Part shown: one piece after another, positions 1 to 7,827 of the stretch
How the letters are laid out: every line of letters begins with the position of its first letter
How positions within the stretch are numbered: position 1 is the stretch's first letter
From: Acidimicrobiales bacterium
GTDB taxonomy: Bacteria > Actinomycetota > Acidimicrobiia > Acidimicrobiales > SZUA-35
Direction: 5' to 3'
Assembly: GCA_024644005.1 (NCBI GenBank)
Contig: JAHELU010000010.1
Coordinates: 1-40,795 of the forward strand
Length of the DNA: 40,795 nucleotides
Translations under genes and position numbers: made by a program
Notes under the pieces: generated by a model
What the model was told of the DNA's origin: nothing
Seen by the model: the letters and a program-made list of their open reading frames with translations, nothing else
Databases searched by the model: none

Positions 1-571
1 TCACGACGGTGCTGGCGGCGATGATGTCGCTGTCGACCAGCGCCTGCAGCACCGGCTCGCCGGTGAAGTCCAGGTTGGCGCTCACGTACGGCGGTGTCCC
101 GGGATCGCTGAATCCCTCGCTGATGAACGAGGCGAGCAGGTCGGGGCCGAAGTCGAAGTCGTGGTTCCCGATGGCGATGGCGTCGTAGCCGATGGCGTCG
201 AGCGCGATGGCGTCGTAGAAGACGCCGTCGGCCAGGCTGGCCGTGAACTCGGGACCGGCCAGGAAGTTGTCGCCCGACGACACCATCATGACGTCGCGCT
301 TGTTCTTCTTGCCCTTGCCGTTCGTCCGCGCCTCGACCTTCTCACGGTCGACCACGCTCTTGAACCGGGCGACACCCCCTTCCTGATCGTCCTCGCCTCG
401 GGGCAACAGCTCCGACTCACCGTCGTTGTTGTGGAGGATCGTCAGCGTGAAGTCGACCTTCGGTGGCTTCTCGGCATCGGCGCCATCGACAGGCGCGAGC
501 GTCAGCACCATGACGATCGCCGCCGCCAGGCTGACCAGCATCGTCCGACCTCTTCGTACTCGGTTTGTCAT
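1..571 (-). CDS. 5'-nucleotidase/metallophosphatase family protein, N-terminal part (3' end outside window)
   Basis: The gene starts with ATG at 569-571, behind a purine-rich GGGGGAG, and reads leftwards off the window, so only about 190 residues are visible. Residues 1-33 form a signal peptide (basic start, hydrophobic stretch about 11-27), so the product is exported. The catalytic domain of calcineurin-type phosphoesterases follows: TILHNND (44-50), SSGDNF (98-103) and GNHDFDFG (135-142), the last being a metal-ligand signature. Residues 118-134 hold three near-copies of DAI, which is low-complexity coding sequence and not a DNA repeat. Members of this UshA-like family hydrolyse nucleotides or related phosphate esters outside the cytoplasm to recover phosphate and nucleosides. 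The second nucleotidase domain is not visible, so substrate cannot be assigned. Confidence 0.85.
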   Translation of the reverse strand, partial: MTNRVRRGRTMLVSLAAAIVMVLTLAPVDGADAEKPPKVDFTLTILHNNDGESELLPRGEDDQEGGVARFKSVVDREKVEARTNGKGKKNKRDVMMVSSGDNFLAGPEFTASLADGVFYDAIALDAIGYDAIAIGNHDFDFGPDLLASFISEGFSDPGTPPYVSANLDFTGEPVLQALVDSDIIAASTVV

Positions 572-842
572 CGCTCCCCCTGTGGGATCAGGCGTTCAGT
601 GTGACCACATGGCAGAGGGACCCGTACGTCGAGCCGCCTCGACTTGCGGCGCAGAGAGAGGGACTGATGCCCCGACGCCCCCGCGTGCCCCGTACCCGAC
701 CAAGGGATCAACGTAGCAACTCGGTGCGCGAAGGATCAACATGCAATTTCACACCTGCTAGATCGGCACAGTTGCAGAGCCGCCCGGCGTCCGGTCGGTG
801 TCGAGCGGTCATCGAAGCCGGCGAACGGAGTGAAGACCGTTG
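572..842. other. intergenic region upstream of the nucleotidase gene
   Basis: About 270 bases lie between the 3' end of tilS and the start of the nucleotidase gene, both on minus. I see no supported gene here; open frames crossing it have no recognisable domain. It presumably holds the nucleotidase promoter and the tilS terminator, but no clear -35/-10 pair or hairpin with a T-tract was found. Confidence 0.5.
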
Positions 843-1733
843 CTAGGACTCCAGTCGCAGCATCCCGGCCCGCCGGACCACCCGTCGCCCCCCGGCCAGC
901 TCGCAGGCCACCGCCTCGTGACGGACGACGGCCAGCACCCGCTCGAGCTCGGCAGATGAGGGGGGATGGCCGCGATCGTCGACCAACCACCGCCGCAGCG
1001 CCTCGTTGACCACCGCGCCCGGCTGGTCGACCAGCGCCCTGGTGTCTGTCGGGTCGACGTCGGCCGCCAACTGCTCGATCCCGGCCTGGACCTCCCTGGC
1101 TCGACGAGCGGTCCTGGCCAGCAGCGGCACCGGATCCCGGTTGCTGATGTCGGCCAGCAGCGGCATCAGCTCGCGCCGGACCCGGTTGCGCTGGAACCGG
1201 GGGTCCAGGTTCGAGTGGTCGACCACCGGCGCCAGTCCCATGGCCCGGCACAGCGCCGCGGTCTCCGATCGGCGGATCGCCAGGATCGGATGGGTCGGCC
1301 CGGGGGCCATGGCGGCCAGACCGGCCGGGCCCGCTCCTCGCATGAGGTTGATGAGCAGCGTCTCGGCCTGATCGTCCTCGGTGTGACCGGTCATGGCGTC
1401 CTGCCCGAGGACGGCCCGGCGGGCGATCCTGGCCCGCTGCTCGAGGTCGGGGCCCTCGGCCACGGCGACGCGCTCGGCCCGGAACTCGGCCCCGAGTCGA
1501 CGGGCCGCTGCGGCCACCACGTCGGCCTCCTCGGCCGAGCCGGGGCGGAGACCGTGGTCGACGTGTACGGCGGTCACCGCGACGCCGGCCTCGCAGGCCA
1601 GCACCAGCAGCGCGAGCGAGTCGGCGCCACCCGACACCGCAGCGATCGCCTCCGTCCCGGCCGCCGGGAAGGTGCAGCGCGGCGACAACTCCTGGATGAG
1701 CCCCTCTGCGGCACTCATGGGTCTGGGGCTCAC
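843..1733 (-). CDS. tilS: tRNA(Ile)-lysidine synthetase TilS
   Basis: TilS joins lysine to C34 of the AUA-reading tRNA-Ile, using ATP, which changes both its codon and amino-acid identity. The visible signatures are the PP-loop SGGADS (residues 34-39) that binds ATP, HVDHGLR (57-63) and GHTEDDQAET (116-125). At 296 residues it is the short form common in actinobacteria, lacking much of the C-terminal tRNA-binding extension of the E. coli enzyme. A GTG start at 1733 is used; an in-frame ATG five codons later is equally possible and neither has a strong ribosome site. It lies 24 bases after the DUF2342 metalloprotease gene, a common actinobacterial order. The usual next genes, hpt and ftsH, are absent and a nucleotidase gene follows instead. 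Confidence 0.93.
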   Translation of the reverse strand: MSPRPMSAAEGLIQELSPRCTFPAAGTEAIAAVSGGADSLALLVLACEAGVAVTAVHVDHGLRPGSAEEADVVAAAARRLGAEFRAERVAVAEGPDLEQRARIARRAVLGQDAMTGHTEDDQAETLLINLMRGAGPAGLAAMAPGPTHPILAIRRSETAALCRAMGLAPVVDHSNLDPRFQRNRVRRELMPLLADISNRDPVPLLARTARRAREVQAGIEQLAADVDPTDTRALVDQPGAVVNEALRRWLVDDRGHPPSSAELERVLAVVRHEAVACELAGGRRVVRRAGMLRLES

Positions 1734-1757
1734 GAGACCGGGCTCACGGGCCTGGGC

Positions 1758-2954
1758 TCAAGCCGACGCGGCGGAACCGATCCGCTCGATCCACAGCTCC
1801 GGGGACCGGATCTCGTCGATCGTCGGGAGGGTCTCCGGCTCCGACCAGACCTCGTCGAACAGCGACTTCCCCCCGGCGGACTCGACGGCCCGGACGAAGT
1901 CCTCGCCCTCTTCGTACTGGGCCAGCTTGGCCTCCATGCCGGTCAGCCGCTGGATGACCCTGCTGACACCGGAGGCGTTCTTGCGCCGCTGGCTCATCAC
2001 CCTGGCGAAGCGGGGCTGGCTCGGGATCAGGTGGCGGGCCGCACGGTCCATCGTGATGTCACCGTGACCCTCGAGGAGGCTCATGAGGCCGGTCACCTTG
2101 TCCATGGTGGCCCGCTGCTCCGGGGTGGCCAGCAGGGCCGAGATGCCGCCGTCCTTCATCGACCGACCGTTGCCGGCCTTCCGCTCGGCGATCGAATCGC
2201 GCATGGCTTCGACCAGCCGCTTCGGGTCCGGCTCGACGGCGTCGAGCAGCTCGTTGACCAGCGACAGGAAGTACGGCCGCAGCCAAGGCACCCCGGTGAA
2301 CTGGGCCCGGTGGGTGCACTCGTGGACCGCGATCCACAACCGGAACTCGCGGGGCGGGAAGCCGTAGCGCTTCTCGAGCGAGAGCACGTTCGGCCCCACG
2401 TAGTAGACCCAGTCCTGGTCCTCGGGGCGCTCGTCCTCGATGATCAACAGGTCGTACTGGCCGAGCACCCGGCCCGACATCCAGCCCAGGAGCGCGCCGA
2501 CCTCGGCTCCGGCGACCTTCGGGCCCACTGCGCTGCCGACCTGAGAGAACACCTCGCCGACCGCGGAACCGACCGCACCGCCAACCGGGGCCAGGAACTG
2601 CCCGAACGGGCCGAGGGCCCGGCCGAGCGGGCTGTCGGCGAATCCGGGGCCGTCGCCGTCGTCCGCCTCCCGCGAGGCGGCATCGTCGATCTTGCCCAGC
2701 AGCGGGCGCAGGAGGCGATCGAAGCTGGCCAGGTTGGCGTCGATCCAACCCATGCGGTCGGTGACCTTGGCCCTGGCCGATCCCGAGGCAGAGCGGAGAC
2801 CCGTCTCGGCCTCGACGAGGTCCTCGGCCTGGGCGGTCAGCTCCAGGAGATCGGCGTCGAGCGACTCGTTGTGGTAGCTGTCGGCGAACGGCTCACGGCC
2901 AGCGACGCGGCCGGCGACGACCCTGGCGAATTCCCAATCGACTTCGGCGTTCAC
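1758..2954 (-). CDS. zinc-dependent metalloprotease, DUF2342/zincin_2 family
   Basis: A 398-residue protein with the zinc-binding helix HECTH at residues 211-215, in which the two histidines and the glutamate of the HExxH motif are preserved. Annotation pipelines often call this family coenzyme F420 biosynthesis-associated, but no F420 chemistry has been shown that I know of. There is no signal peptide. A Gly/Ala/Val-rich stretch (about 108-165) could associate with membrane. The start is GTG at 2952-2954. It sits upstream of tilS, an arrangement widely conserved in actinobacteria, and downstream of a 43-residue membrane protein. Substrate and function are unknown. Confidence is high for the family and low for any role. 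Confidence 0.85.
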   Translation of the reverse strand: MNAEVDWEFARVVAGRVAGREPFADSYHNESLDADLLELTAQAEDLVEAETGLRSASGSARAKVTDRMGWIDANLASFDRLLRPLLGKIDDAASREADDGDGPGFADSPLGRALGPFGQFLAPVGGAVGSAVGEVFSQVGSAVGPKVAGAEVGALLGWMSGRVLGQYDLLIIEDERPEDQDWVYYVGPNVLSLEKRYGFPPREFRLWIAVHECTHRAQFTGVPWLRPYFLSLVNELLDAVEPDPKRLVEAMRDSIAERKAGNGRSMKDGGISALLATPEQRATMDKVTGLMSLLEGHGDITMDRAARHLIPSQPRFARVMSQRRKNASGVSRVIQRLTGMEAKLAQYEEGEDFVRAVESAGGKSLFDEVWSEPETLPTIDEIRSPELWIERIGSAASA

Positions 2955-3018
2955 GCTGCTCCGCTCTTTCGTCTCGCTCGATGGTCCGGTTCGGCAGGCG
3001 CCGACCAGCGGCCTCTGG

Positions 3019-3150
3019 TCAAGGCCGCTTCGGGTACTTGGGGTTCTGGACCCTCATCAGGTAGCCGGCCAACAGCGCCAGAACGCCGATCACCCCGCCG
3101 ATCGCCAGAAAGAACCCGAGCCACCAGTGCCAAACCACTCCACTCATCAT
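3019..3150 (-). CDS. 43-residue single-pass membrane protein
   Basis: A small gene with ATG at 3148-3150 (a second ATG follows at once) and TGA at 3019-3021. The product starts MMSGVVWHWWLGFF, has one long hydrophobic segment (residues about 9-32, rich in Gly, Ile, Val and Leu) and ends in a basic tail, VQNPKYPKRP. This fits an N-out/C-in single-pass protein under the positive-inside rule. It lies 64 bases upstream of the metalloprotease gene in the same direction, so it may be co-transcribed with it. I do not recognise the family. The case for coding rests on the clear membrane segment, the basic end and the absence of a better gene in the gap. A chance frame in GC-rich DNA cannot be excluded. 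Confidence 0.55.
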   Translation of the reverse strand: MMSGVVWHWWLGFFLAIGGVIGVLALLAGYLMRVQNPKYPKRP

Positions 3151-3235
3151 CTGGCCAAGTGTAGGGGCTCGAGTGACCGGCTCCCTGACCGGCGTCGGCC
3201 CCGATGGCGGTCTCGTGACGGGCGAGGCTGCCCGC

Positions 3236-3550
3236 TCAGCGAAGATCGGTTATCGCCTTGAAGACCCGCTGTGGCAGGTCCGGCGGCAGATCGGCCTGGC
3301 AGCGACGGCCGACGAGGTGCCGGAGCCCGGTGTGGAAGTGGTACAGCTCGTCACAGCCACCGCAGGCCTCGAGGTGGGAGCGAATCCGTTCCCGGCGGCC
3401 ATCGTCGAGGAAGCCGTCCATGTACCGGTAGAGCTCCTCGAGCGACGGCTGGCAACCGAGCGACCCGCTGGTCGACGCTCGCTCGGCGGCCCGGTCGGCC
3501 CCGGAGGGCTCACTGGCCGGTTGGCTCTCGGATCTCGGATCGTCACTCAT
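3236..3550 (-). CDS. rsrA: zinc-binding anti-sigma factor, RsrA-like
   Basis: A 104-residue protein with the zinc-binding anti-sigma signature H59-xxx-C63-xx-C66 (SHLEACGGC) plus Cys33 and Cys84. In RsrA of Streptomyces these residues hold zinc and release the sigma factor when thiols are oxidised to disulfides. The region LEELYRYMDGFLDD (38-51) is the sigma-binding helix of the family. It lies 94 bases downstream of the ECF sigma gene on the same strand, as rsrA does after sigR. The ATG at 3550 is chosen over a TTG at 3583 because the extra residues are unlike the family; neither has a clear ribosome site. The role inferred is redox-controlled sequestration of the adjacent sigma factor. Confidence 0.87.
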   Translation of the reverse strand: MSDDPRSESQPASEPSGADRAAERASTSGSLGCQPSLEELYRYMDGFLDDGRRERIRSHLEACGGCDELYHFHTGLRHLVGRRCQADLPPDLPQRVFKAITDLR

Positions 3551-3644
3551 CACAACAAACTCGGTAGACGGTGCCTCGGCCAACGACGCTCTGTTGACAA
3601 GCGGGTCACTGGTCGAGGCTCATGATCATGGGCGAGGACAGGTC

Positions 3645-4211
3645 TCAGTCCGACGGTGCCGAGACGAGCCCTCGTGCCTCCGCAAATTCGTACAACTCTT
3701 TCTGCAGCGCTTTTCTTCCCCGATGGAGGCGACTCATCACGGTGCCCACCGGGATCTCGAGAATCTCTGCTATCTCTTTGTAGCTGAAACCCTCGACGTC
3801 GGCCAGCAGAACGGCCATCCGGTAGGCGTCCGGGAGCGCTTCGACCGCGCTGACCACCTCGGCCTCGGAGAACAGCTCCATCAGCTGGTCCTCGGCGCTC
3901 TGCCCGTAGCGGGTCTCGTCACGCAGGCGACGGTAGAGGTACAGGTCCTCGATGTCGTCGAGCTCGGTCTCGTCCGGCCGCCGCTTCTTGGCCCGGTATC
4001 GGTTGATGTGGGCGTTGGTGAGAATCCGGAACAACCAGGCCCGGAGGTTGGTCCCCGCCTGGAAGCTGCCGTAGGACCGGTAGGCCCTGAGGTAGGTCTC
4101 CTGGACGAGGTCCTCGGCGTCGGTCCGGTTGCCCGTCAGCCGGACCGCCGTCGAGTACAGCGACCGCATGAACGGCTCGGTGTCCTCGACGAAGGTGGCT
4201 TGGTCGGCCAT
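3645..4211 (-). CDS. sigR: ECF RNA polymerase sigma factor, SigR/SigH type
   Basis: A 188-residue group IV sigma factor. Sigma-2 includes DAEDLVQETYLRAYR (31-45) and the -10 recognition segment LRAWLFRILTNAHINRYR (56-73). Sigma-4 is a helix-turn-helix (about 140-168, GFSYKEIAEILEIPVGTVMSRLHRGR). Sequence and linkage to a zinc anti-sigma gene place it with SigR (Streptomyces) and SigH (Mycobacterium), which direct the disulfide-stress regulon, including thioredoxin and mycothiol genes. ATG at 4211 is preferred to a GTG nine codons upstream because MADQATF matches the usual start. I looked for the family's own promoter (GGAAT then GTT) upstream and found no good match, so autoregulation is not shown here. 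Confidence 0.9.
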   Translation of the reverse strand: MADQATFVEDTEPFMRSLYSTAVRLTGNRTDAEDLVQETYLRAYRSYGSFQAGTNLRAWLFRILTNAHINRYRAKKRRPDETELDDIEDLYLYRRLRDETRYGQSAEDQLMELFSEAEVVSAVEALPDAYRMAVLLADVEGFSYKEIAEILEIPVGTVMSRLHRGRKALQKELYEFAEARGLVSAPSD

Positions 4212-4361
4212 TGCTACACAGTACAGACAACCGGCCACACACTCGATGTCGGGGCCAGGCAGCGGCCGGTGACAGGTGGCCGGGCGGCAACGGCCAGACA
4301 GCCGGTCGGCTTCGGTGGCAAATCGTTGCAGATCATGTTACAGAATGAAGTCAGCATCTCT

Positions 4362-5351
4362 ATGCTTGGACACGTGGTGAGCCAACCCACGCTCCTCGTC
4401 GGGGCCGAGCAGTCCGGTACGACCCTGCTGCGTCTGATGCTCGACTCCCACCCCGAGATCGCCTTCGCCGAGGAATTGCAGTACGCCGTCGAGCCGATCG
4501 CTGACGACGGCAGCTTTCCCTCGATGCCGTCGTTCGAACGATACCTCGCCCTCGATCGCTCGTTCTCCACCAGCGGCTTCGTGTTCGACGAGACCAAGTC
4601 GTTCCCGGACCTGGTGAACGGGTTCCTCCGATCCCGTCAGGAGAAGAAGGGGGCCACGGTCTGGGGGGCCACGATCCATAAGGGCTTCACCAAGGCGCTC
4701 GCCCTGTGGCCGGACGCGAAGTTCATCCACCTCGTTCGAGACCCCCGAGACGTCGCCCCGGCCCGGATCCACCAGGGGCTCGCGGGCAATGTCTGGCATG
4801 CCCTCGACCAGTGGATCGAGGTCGAGGACGAGTGGGCGGCGCTCGCAACCCGGCTCCCCGCCGATCGGCTGCTGACGGTTCGCTTCTCCGATCTGATCAC
4901 CGACTACGACGCCACCCTCAACACGATCTGCCGGTTCATCGGCGTCGACTACACCGCTCAGATGCTGGACTATGCCTCGGACACGGACTACCGGGTGCCG
5001 AGCGCTGCCGTCGCCGGCCACTGGCGGGATCGCCTGTCCGGTTCCGAGGTCCGCCTCGCCGAGGCCCGGGTCGGGACCCGGCTCACCACCCTCGGTTTCG
5101 ACCCGTCGGGGTTACCGCCGCTGGCCGTCGGGCCGGCCAGGGCGTGGTTGCTCCGCTGGCACGACCGGATCGGCCGGCTCCTGCTCCGGATCCAGTACTA
5201 CGGGGTCGGGCTGACCCTGGCGGATCTGACGGCACGGATGTCCCACAGCCAGCGGATGCAGCAGTCCGTCAGGCTCCGCTTCAACGAGGTGGAGCGAGCG
5301 CTGCGGAAGAAGAGCTGGTCCGACAGCGCGAAGTACCGCACCTCCCGGTAG
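4362..5351 (+). CDS. sulfotransferase family protein
   Basis: A 329-residue cytosolic-type sulfotransferase. The 5'-phosphosulfate loop that binds PAPS is GAEQSGTTLL (14-23) and the 3'-phosphate site is RDPRD (126-130). These enzymes move sulfate from PAPS to hydroxyl groups of sugars, lipids or small molecules; the acceptor cannot be read from sequence. The C-terminus (from about residue 255) carries extra basic and hydrophobic helices not typical of the core. The start is uncertain: in-frame ATGs lie at 4335 and 4362 and a GTG (giving MSQPTLLV) at 4377, none with a strong ribosome site. It is divergent from the sigma factor gene and convergent with the VOC gene 20 bases downstream, so it appears to be a single-gene unit. 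Confidence 0.82.
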   Translation: MLGHVVSQPTLLVGAEQSGTTLLRLMLDSHPEIAFAEELQYAVEPIADDGSFPSMPSFERYLALDRSFSTSGFVFDETKSFPDLVNGFLRSRQEKKGATVWGATIHKGFTKALALWPDAKFIHLVRDPRDVAPARIHQGLAGNVWHALDQWIEVEDEWAALATRLPADRLLTVRFSDLITDYDATLNTICRFIGVDYTAQMLDYASDTDYRVPSAAVAGHWRDRLSGSEVRLAEARVGTRLTTLGFDPSGLPPLAVGPARAWLLRWHDRIGRLLLRIQYYGVGLTLADLTARMSHSQRMQQSVRLRFNEVERALRKKSWSDSAKYRTSR

Positions 5352-5370
5352 GGCGGCGGGACGGGCACAG

Positions 5371-5733
5371 TCAGACGTTCTGGCCGACGCGCAGCAGGTT
5401 CCCGCTGGGATCCCGGAGGGAGAACTCCCGCATCTGCCATGGGTGATCCTCGATCGGACCGAGCGTCACGCCGGCGCCCGCCCATGCCCGGTACCAGTCG
5501 TCGGCGTCCTGCACATGGAAGTAGCCGGCGGCCCGATTGGCGTCGCGGTCGAGCTCGGGGTCGAGCGCCAGGTGGAGGATCTCCTCGCCCCGGTGGGTCA
5601 CCCAGCTGTAGCCACCGTCGTGGCTGTCGACGTCGAATCCCAGGGAGCGGTAGAACAGGGCAGCGGCATCCATGTCGGACACCGGGAAGATGATCTTGGT
5701 GACGATCCTGTCGTGCGGGGCGGTCGTGGCCAT
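5371..5733 (-). CDS. VOC (glyoxalase/bleomycin-resistance) family protein
   Basis: A 120-residue single-module vicinal-oxygen-chelate protein with the expected beta-alpha-beta-beta-beta pattern twice: IIFPVSDMDAAALFYRSLGF at the start and FSLRDPSGNLLRV at the end. Metal-ligand candidates are a glutamate near residue 50 (HRGEEILHL) and polar residues in the last strands. The family includes glyoxalases, dioxygenases and antibiotic-binding proteins; this short form is usually an uncharacterised lyase or binding protein. ATG at 5733. It lies 39 bases downstream of the membrane protein gene at 5773-6408 in the same direction. No function is proposed. Confidence 0.8.
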   Translation of the reverse strand: MATTAPHDRIVTKIIFPVSDMDAAALFYRSLGFDVDSHDGGYSWVTHRGEEILHLALDPELDRDANRAAGYFHVQDADDWYRAWAGAGVTLGPIEDHPWQMREFSLRDPSGNLLRVGQNV

Positions 5734-5772
5734 GTCGCAACGCTAGCCGGCGGGGCCCTCCGATCGCCCCGG

Positions 5773-6408
5773 TCAGCCGGCGTCGCCGGCGAAGGCCAGG
5801 CTCGTCACGGTCATCCCGACCTCGGCCTCCGCGACGGTGACGGTGAAGATCAGGGCGCTACCTCCGTCTCCGCGGGAGTAGAGCAGTTCACAGCTCGCAC
5901 CGCCTTCCCCGGCCGAGCAACCGTCGAGTATCGCGTCGAGGTTGTCGGGGCCGACGATCACGTCACCGCCATCGGCGAACCACTCCTGCGCCACGGTCAC
6001 CGCATCGGCGCTCGCCAGTGCTCCCAGCCTGTCCCAGTCGCCAGCCTCCCAGCTGTCACCGAAGGCGAGCAGGGTGTCGGCCAGCTCCGCCGTCGACCCC
6101 GCCGTCGACGACGCCGCCGCTGACGACCCTGCCGTTGACGACCCTGGCGGCTCGTCGGCTGGCTGGTCTCGTAGCGGGCTGCCGTCGGCGGCGGTCTCGG
6201 CGTCACCGGTTTCGGTCGTCTCCACCTCTTCGCTGCTGGCGACGCTGAACAAACCGTAGGCCGTGGCGAACACGACGAGCGCCGCCAGCAGCGCGCCGGA
6301 CGCCACCACCAGCCGCCTCTGCCCGGCGGCGGGGCCGACATCGGACGGCTCCACATCGCCGTTGCCCGGCGATCCGCCTGGCTCGGCTGGTTCCAGCACT
6401 GTGCTCAT
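5773..6408 (-). CDS. single-pass membrane protein of unknown function with NTF2-like ectodomain
   Basis: A 211-residue protein with a proline- and glycine-rich cytosolic N-terminus, one transmembrane segment (about 33-56), a Thr/Ser/Ala-rich linker (about 57-105) and an external domain. The external part (ELADTLLAFGDSWEAGDWDRLGALAS) resembles the first helices of SnoaL/NTF2-like domains, so a small ligand-binding cone is likely, but I do not recognise the family. ATG at 6408 is chosen because a purine-rich GAAGAG precedes it at good spacing. A longer open frame continues upstream to 6699, but its residues look like non-coding translation. It lies upstream of the VOC gene on the same strand. 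Confidence 0.65.
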   Translation of the reverse strand: MSTVLEPAEPGGSPGNGDVEPSDVGPAAGQRRLVVASGALLAALVVFATAYGLFSVASSEEVETTETGDAETAADGSPLRDQPADEPPGSSTAGSSAAASSTAGSTAELADTLLAFGDSWEAGDWDRLGALASADAVTVAQEWFADGGDVIVGPDNLDAILDGCSAGEGGASCELLYSRGDGGSALIFTVTVAEAEVGMTVTSLAFAGDAG

Positions 6409-6775
6409 GTCGTTCGACTCTTCTCGATGGGTGTTCACGTCGGTCGTGCCACGGCGCACGATAGCCCATTGCGCCGCTGCTTCAATAGCTGTTGCAGCAA
6501 TGGCCATGGAAGCAGGGTCCGAGTCGCTCCCCACCCCGTCTCTCCCTGCGGGGTGGGGGGACCGGGACGCGCCCAGCCGGGGCCCTGAGTCGCCGTTGCG
6601 TGGGGGCAGCACGCGACCCACGGGCCCCAACGACGCGTCGAGCCACCCAATCGGTGGATCCACACGGTCGTCAGCTCGTAGCGGCCGAATCGCTGTCACT
6701 GTACGATCGACCAGTTGCTAACGGTCAGCCTACGTGTCTACTGTACGTACGTCAAGGGAATCCTCTGGAGGGTCC
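6409..6775. other. 367-base intergenic region between divergent genes, with strong hairpins
   Basis: The gap separates the membrane protein gene (minus) from the TetR-family gene (plus). No gene is supported. It contains a perfect 10-base inverted repeat (arms 6529-6538 and 6549-6558, C/G rich, 10-base loop). A second nested palindrome has GGGGCCC before and GGGCCCC after an inner CGTGGG/CCCACG stem (about 6582-6626). Near the TetR gene there is a short perfect palindrome, GTACGTAC (6743-6750), close to a weak promoter-like pair (TTGCTA at 6715-6720 and TACTGT at 6739-6744). This could be where the regulator binds its own promoter, but nothing proves it. Confidence 0.5.
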
Positions 6776-7327
6776 GTGCCATCAAAGCCCGCTGCCACGA
6801 ACCGAAGAGAGGATCTGCTGGATGCAGCGATAGACGCCTTCGTCGATCGGGGCTACGAGGGAACATCCGTCGCCTACCTGGCCGACGCGACCGGGCTCAG
6901 CAAGGCCGCATTCGTCTATCACTTCTCGTCGAAGGAGGCGTTGCTGTTCGAGCTCTCGACCCCGCTGCTCGATGAGCTCGACGATGTGGCTGCCCGATAC
7001 GAGCGGGAGCCGAAGTCCGAGGACCGGGCACGGTCGATCCTGGTCGACTACCTGGACGCACTGTGTCGCCATCGGCAGGTGGCGGCCTGGATCGATGGTG
7101 ACAAGTCGATCCTCAACCACGGCGACCTCGGGGCACGACTCGATGCCAACAACCGTCGGGTGCACCGACTCCTGACCGGACCCCGCCCCTCGGCCGCTGC
7201 ACGAGCCCAGGCATCAGCGGTGCTCGGGATGCTGTGGCGGCCGGTCCGCAATGGCTACCTCTCGACCAGTCTCAAGACGCGGCGGGCGGTCACCGAGCTC
7301 GCCGCAACGGCCGCGGCCGCCATCTGA
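6776..7327 (+). CDS. TetR/AcrR family transcriptional regulator
   Basis: A 183-residue one-component regulator. The N-terminal TetR DNA-binding domain is clear: NRREDLLDAAIDAFVDRGYE, then TSVAYLADATGLSKAAFVYHFSSKEALL, which holds the recognition helix. The C-terminal helices form the ligand-binding and dimer domain and do not point to a ligand. GTG at 6776 is preferred to a GTG 14 codons upstream because GGAGGG lies just before it, although the spacing is short. The gene stands alone, divergent from the membrane protein gene and convergent with the SRPBCC gene 20 bases downstream. Its targets are unknown; the palindrome GTACGTAC in its own upstream region is a candidate operator. Confidence 0.85.
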   Translation: MPSKPAATNRREDLLDAAIDAFVDRGYEGTSVAYLADATGLSKAAFVYHFSSKEALLFELSTPLLDELDDVAARYEREPKSEDRARSILVDYLDALCRHRQVAAWIDGDKSILNHGDLGARLDANNRRVHRLLTGPRPSAAARAQASAVLGMLWRPVRNGYLSTSLKTRRAVTELAATAAAAI

Positions 7328-7347
7328 GGCGCCGGCGGCGGAGCGGT

Positions 7348-7818
7348 TCAGGCGTCGGACTGCTCGGCGACCGCCTTGAGCTGCTCGAGACCCTTCTCGA
7401 AATCGGGGCCGACCATCTTGTCCATGCTCTTGAACAGCCCCATCGCCCGGATGACCAGCGTCTTCGGTCCGACCATCGTCCAGGTGACCCGGGTCGTCCC
7501 ACCTTCTGGTTGGAGATCGAACGCGATGGTGCTGCTGGACTTGAACGGCTTGAGGAAATCGAGGGCGATCTTCAGCTTGGCGACGTCCACCGCCTCGATG
7601 ATCTCCATCCGGCCCTCGCCCGCCTTGCGGTTGCCGCTCCACTCGTAGATCGCACCGATCCCCGAGTCCGGCCCGGAGTAGGTCCGTCGCAGGTCGGGAT
7701 CGAGGTCCTCCCACGGGGACCACTCGGTCCAGCGGTGGAAGTCCGCCAGATACTCATGGACCTGTTCTGCCGGGGCTCCGATGGTCGCCGCGCGCTCGAC
7801 TACGTAGGTGTCAGCCAC
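7348..7818 (-). CDS. SRPBCC family protein (polyketide cyclase/START-like)
   Basis: A 156-residue START-like helix-grip protein. It begins with the family strand (TYVVERAATIGAPAEQVHEYL), followed by FHRWTEWSPWEDLDP, the loop typical of polyketide cyclase-type SRPBCC proteins, and ends with a long amphipathic helix (MDKMVGPDFEKGLEQLKAV) that lids the cavity. Such proteins bind hydrophobic ligands or assist cyclisation; the ligand is not predictable. The GTG start is at 7818. It lies 9 bases downstream of the glycosyltransferase gene on the same strand, so it is likely the last gene of that transcript, although a functional link is not evident. Confidence 0.83.
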   Translation of the reverse strand: MADTYVVERAATIGAPAEQVHEYLADFHRWTEWSPWEDLDPDLRRTYSGPDSGIGAIYEWSGNRKAGEGRMEIIEAVDVAKLKIALDFLKPFKSSSTIAFDLQPEGGTTRVTWTMVGPKTLVIRAMGLFKSMDKMVGPDFEKGLEQLKAVAEQSDA

Positions 7819-7827
7819 GACGAAATC

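Noticed and set aside
118-186. Repeated GATGGCGTC blocks inside the nucleotidase gene
   Set aside because: They encode the repeated DAI residues of the protein and do not extend beyond the coding frame.
966-3164. A 732-residue plus-strand open frame antisense to tilS and the metalloprotease
   Set aside because: It is rich in Arg, Gly, Pro and His without any domain, and both opposite genes have clear family motifs. In GC-rich DNA the third-position bias keeps antisense frames open.
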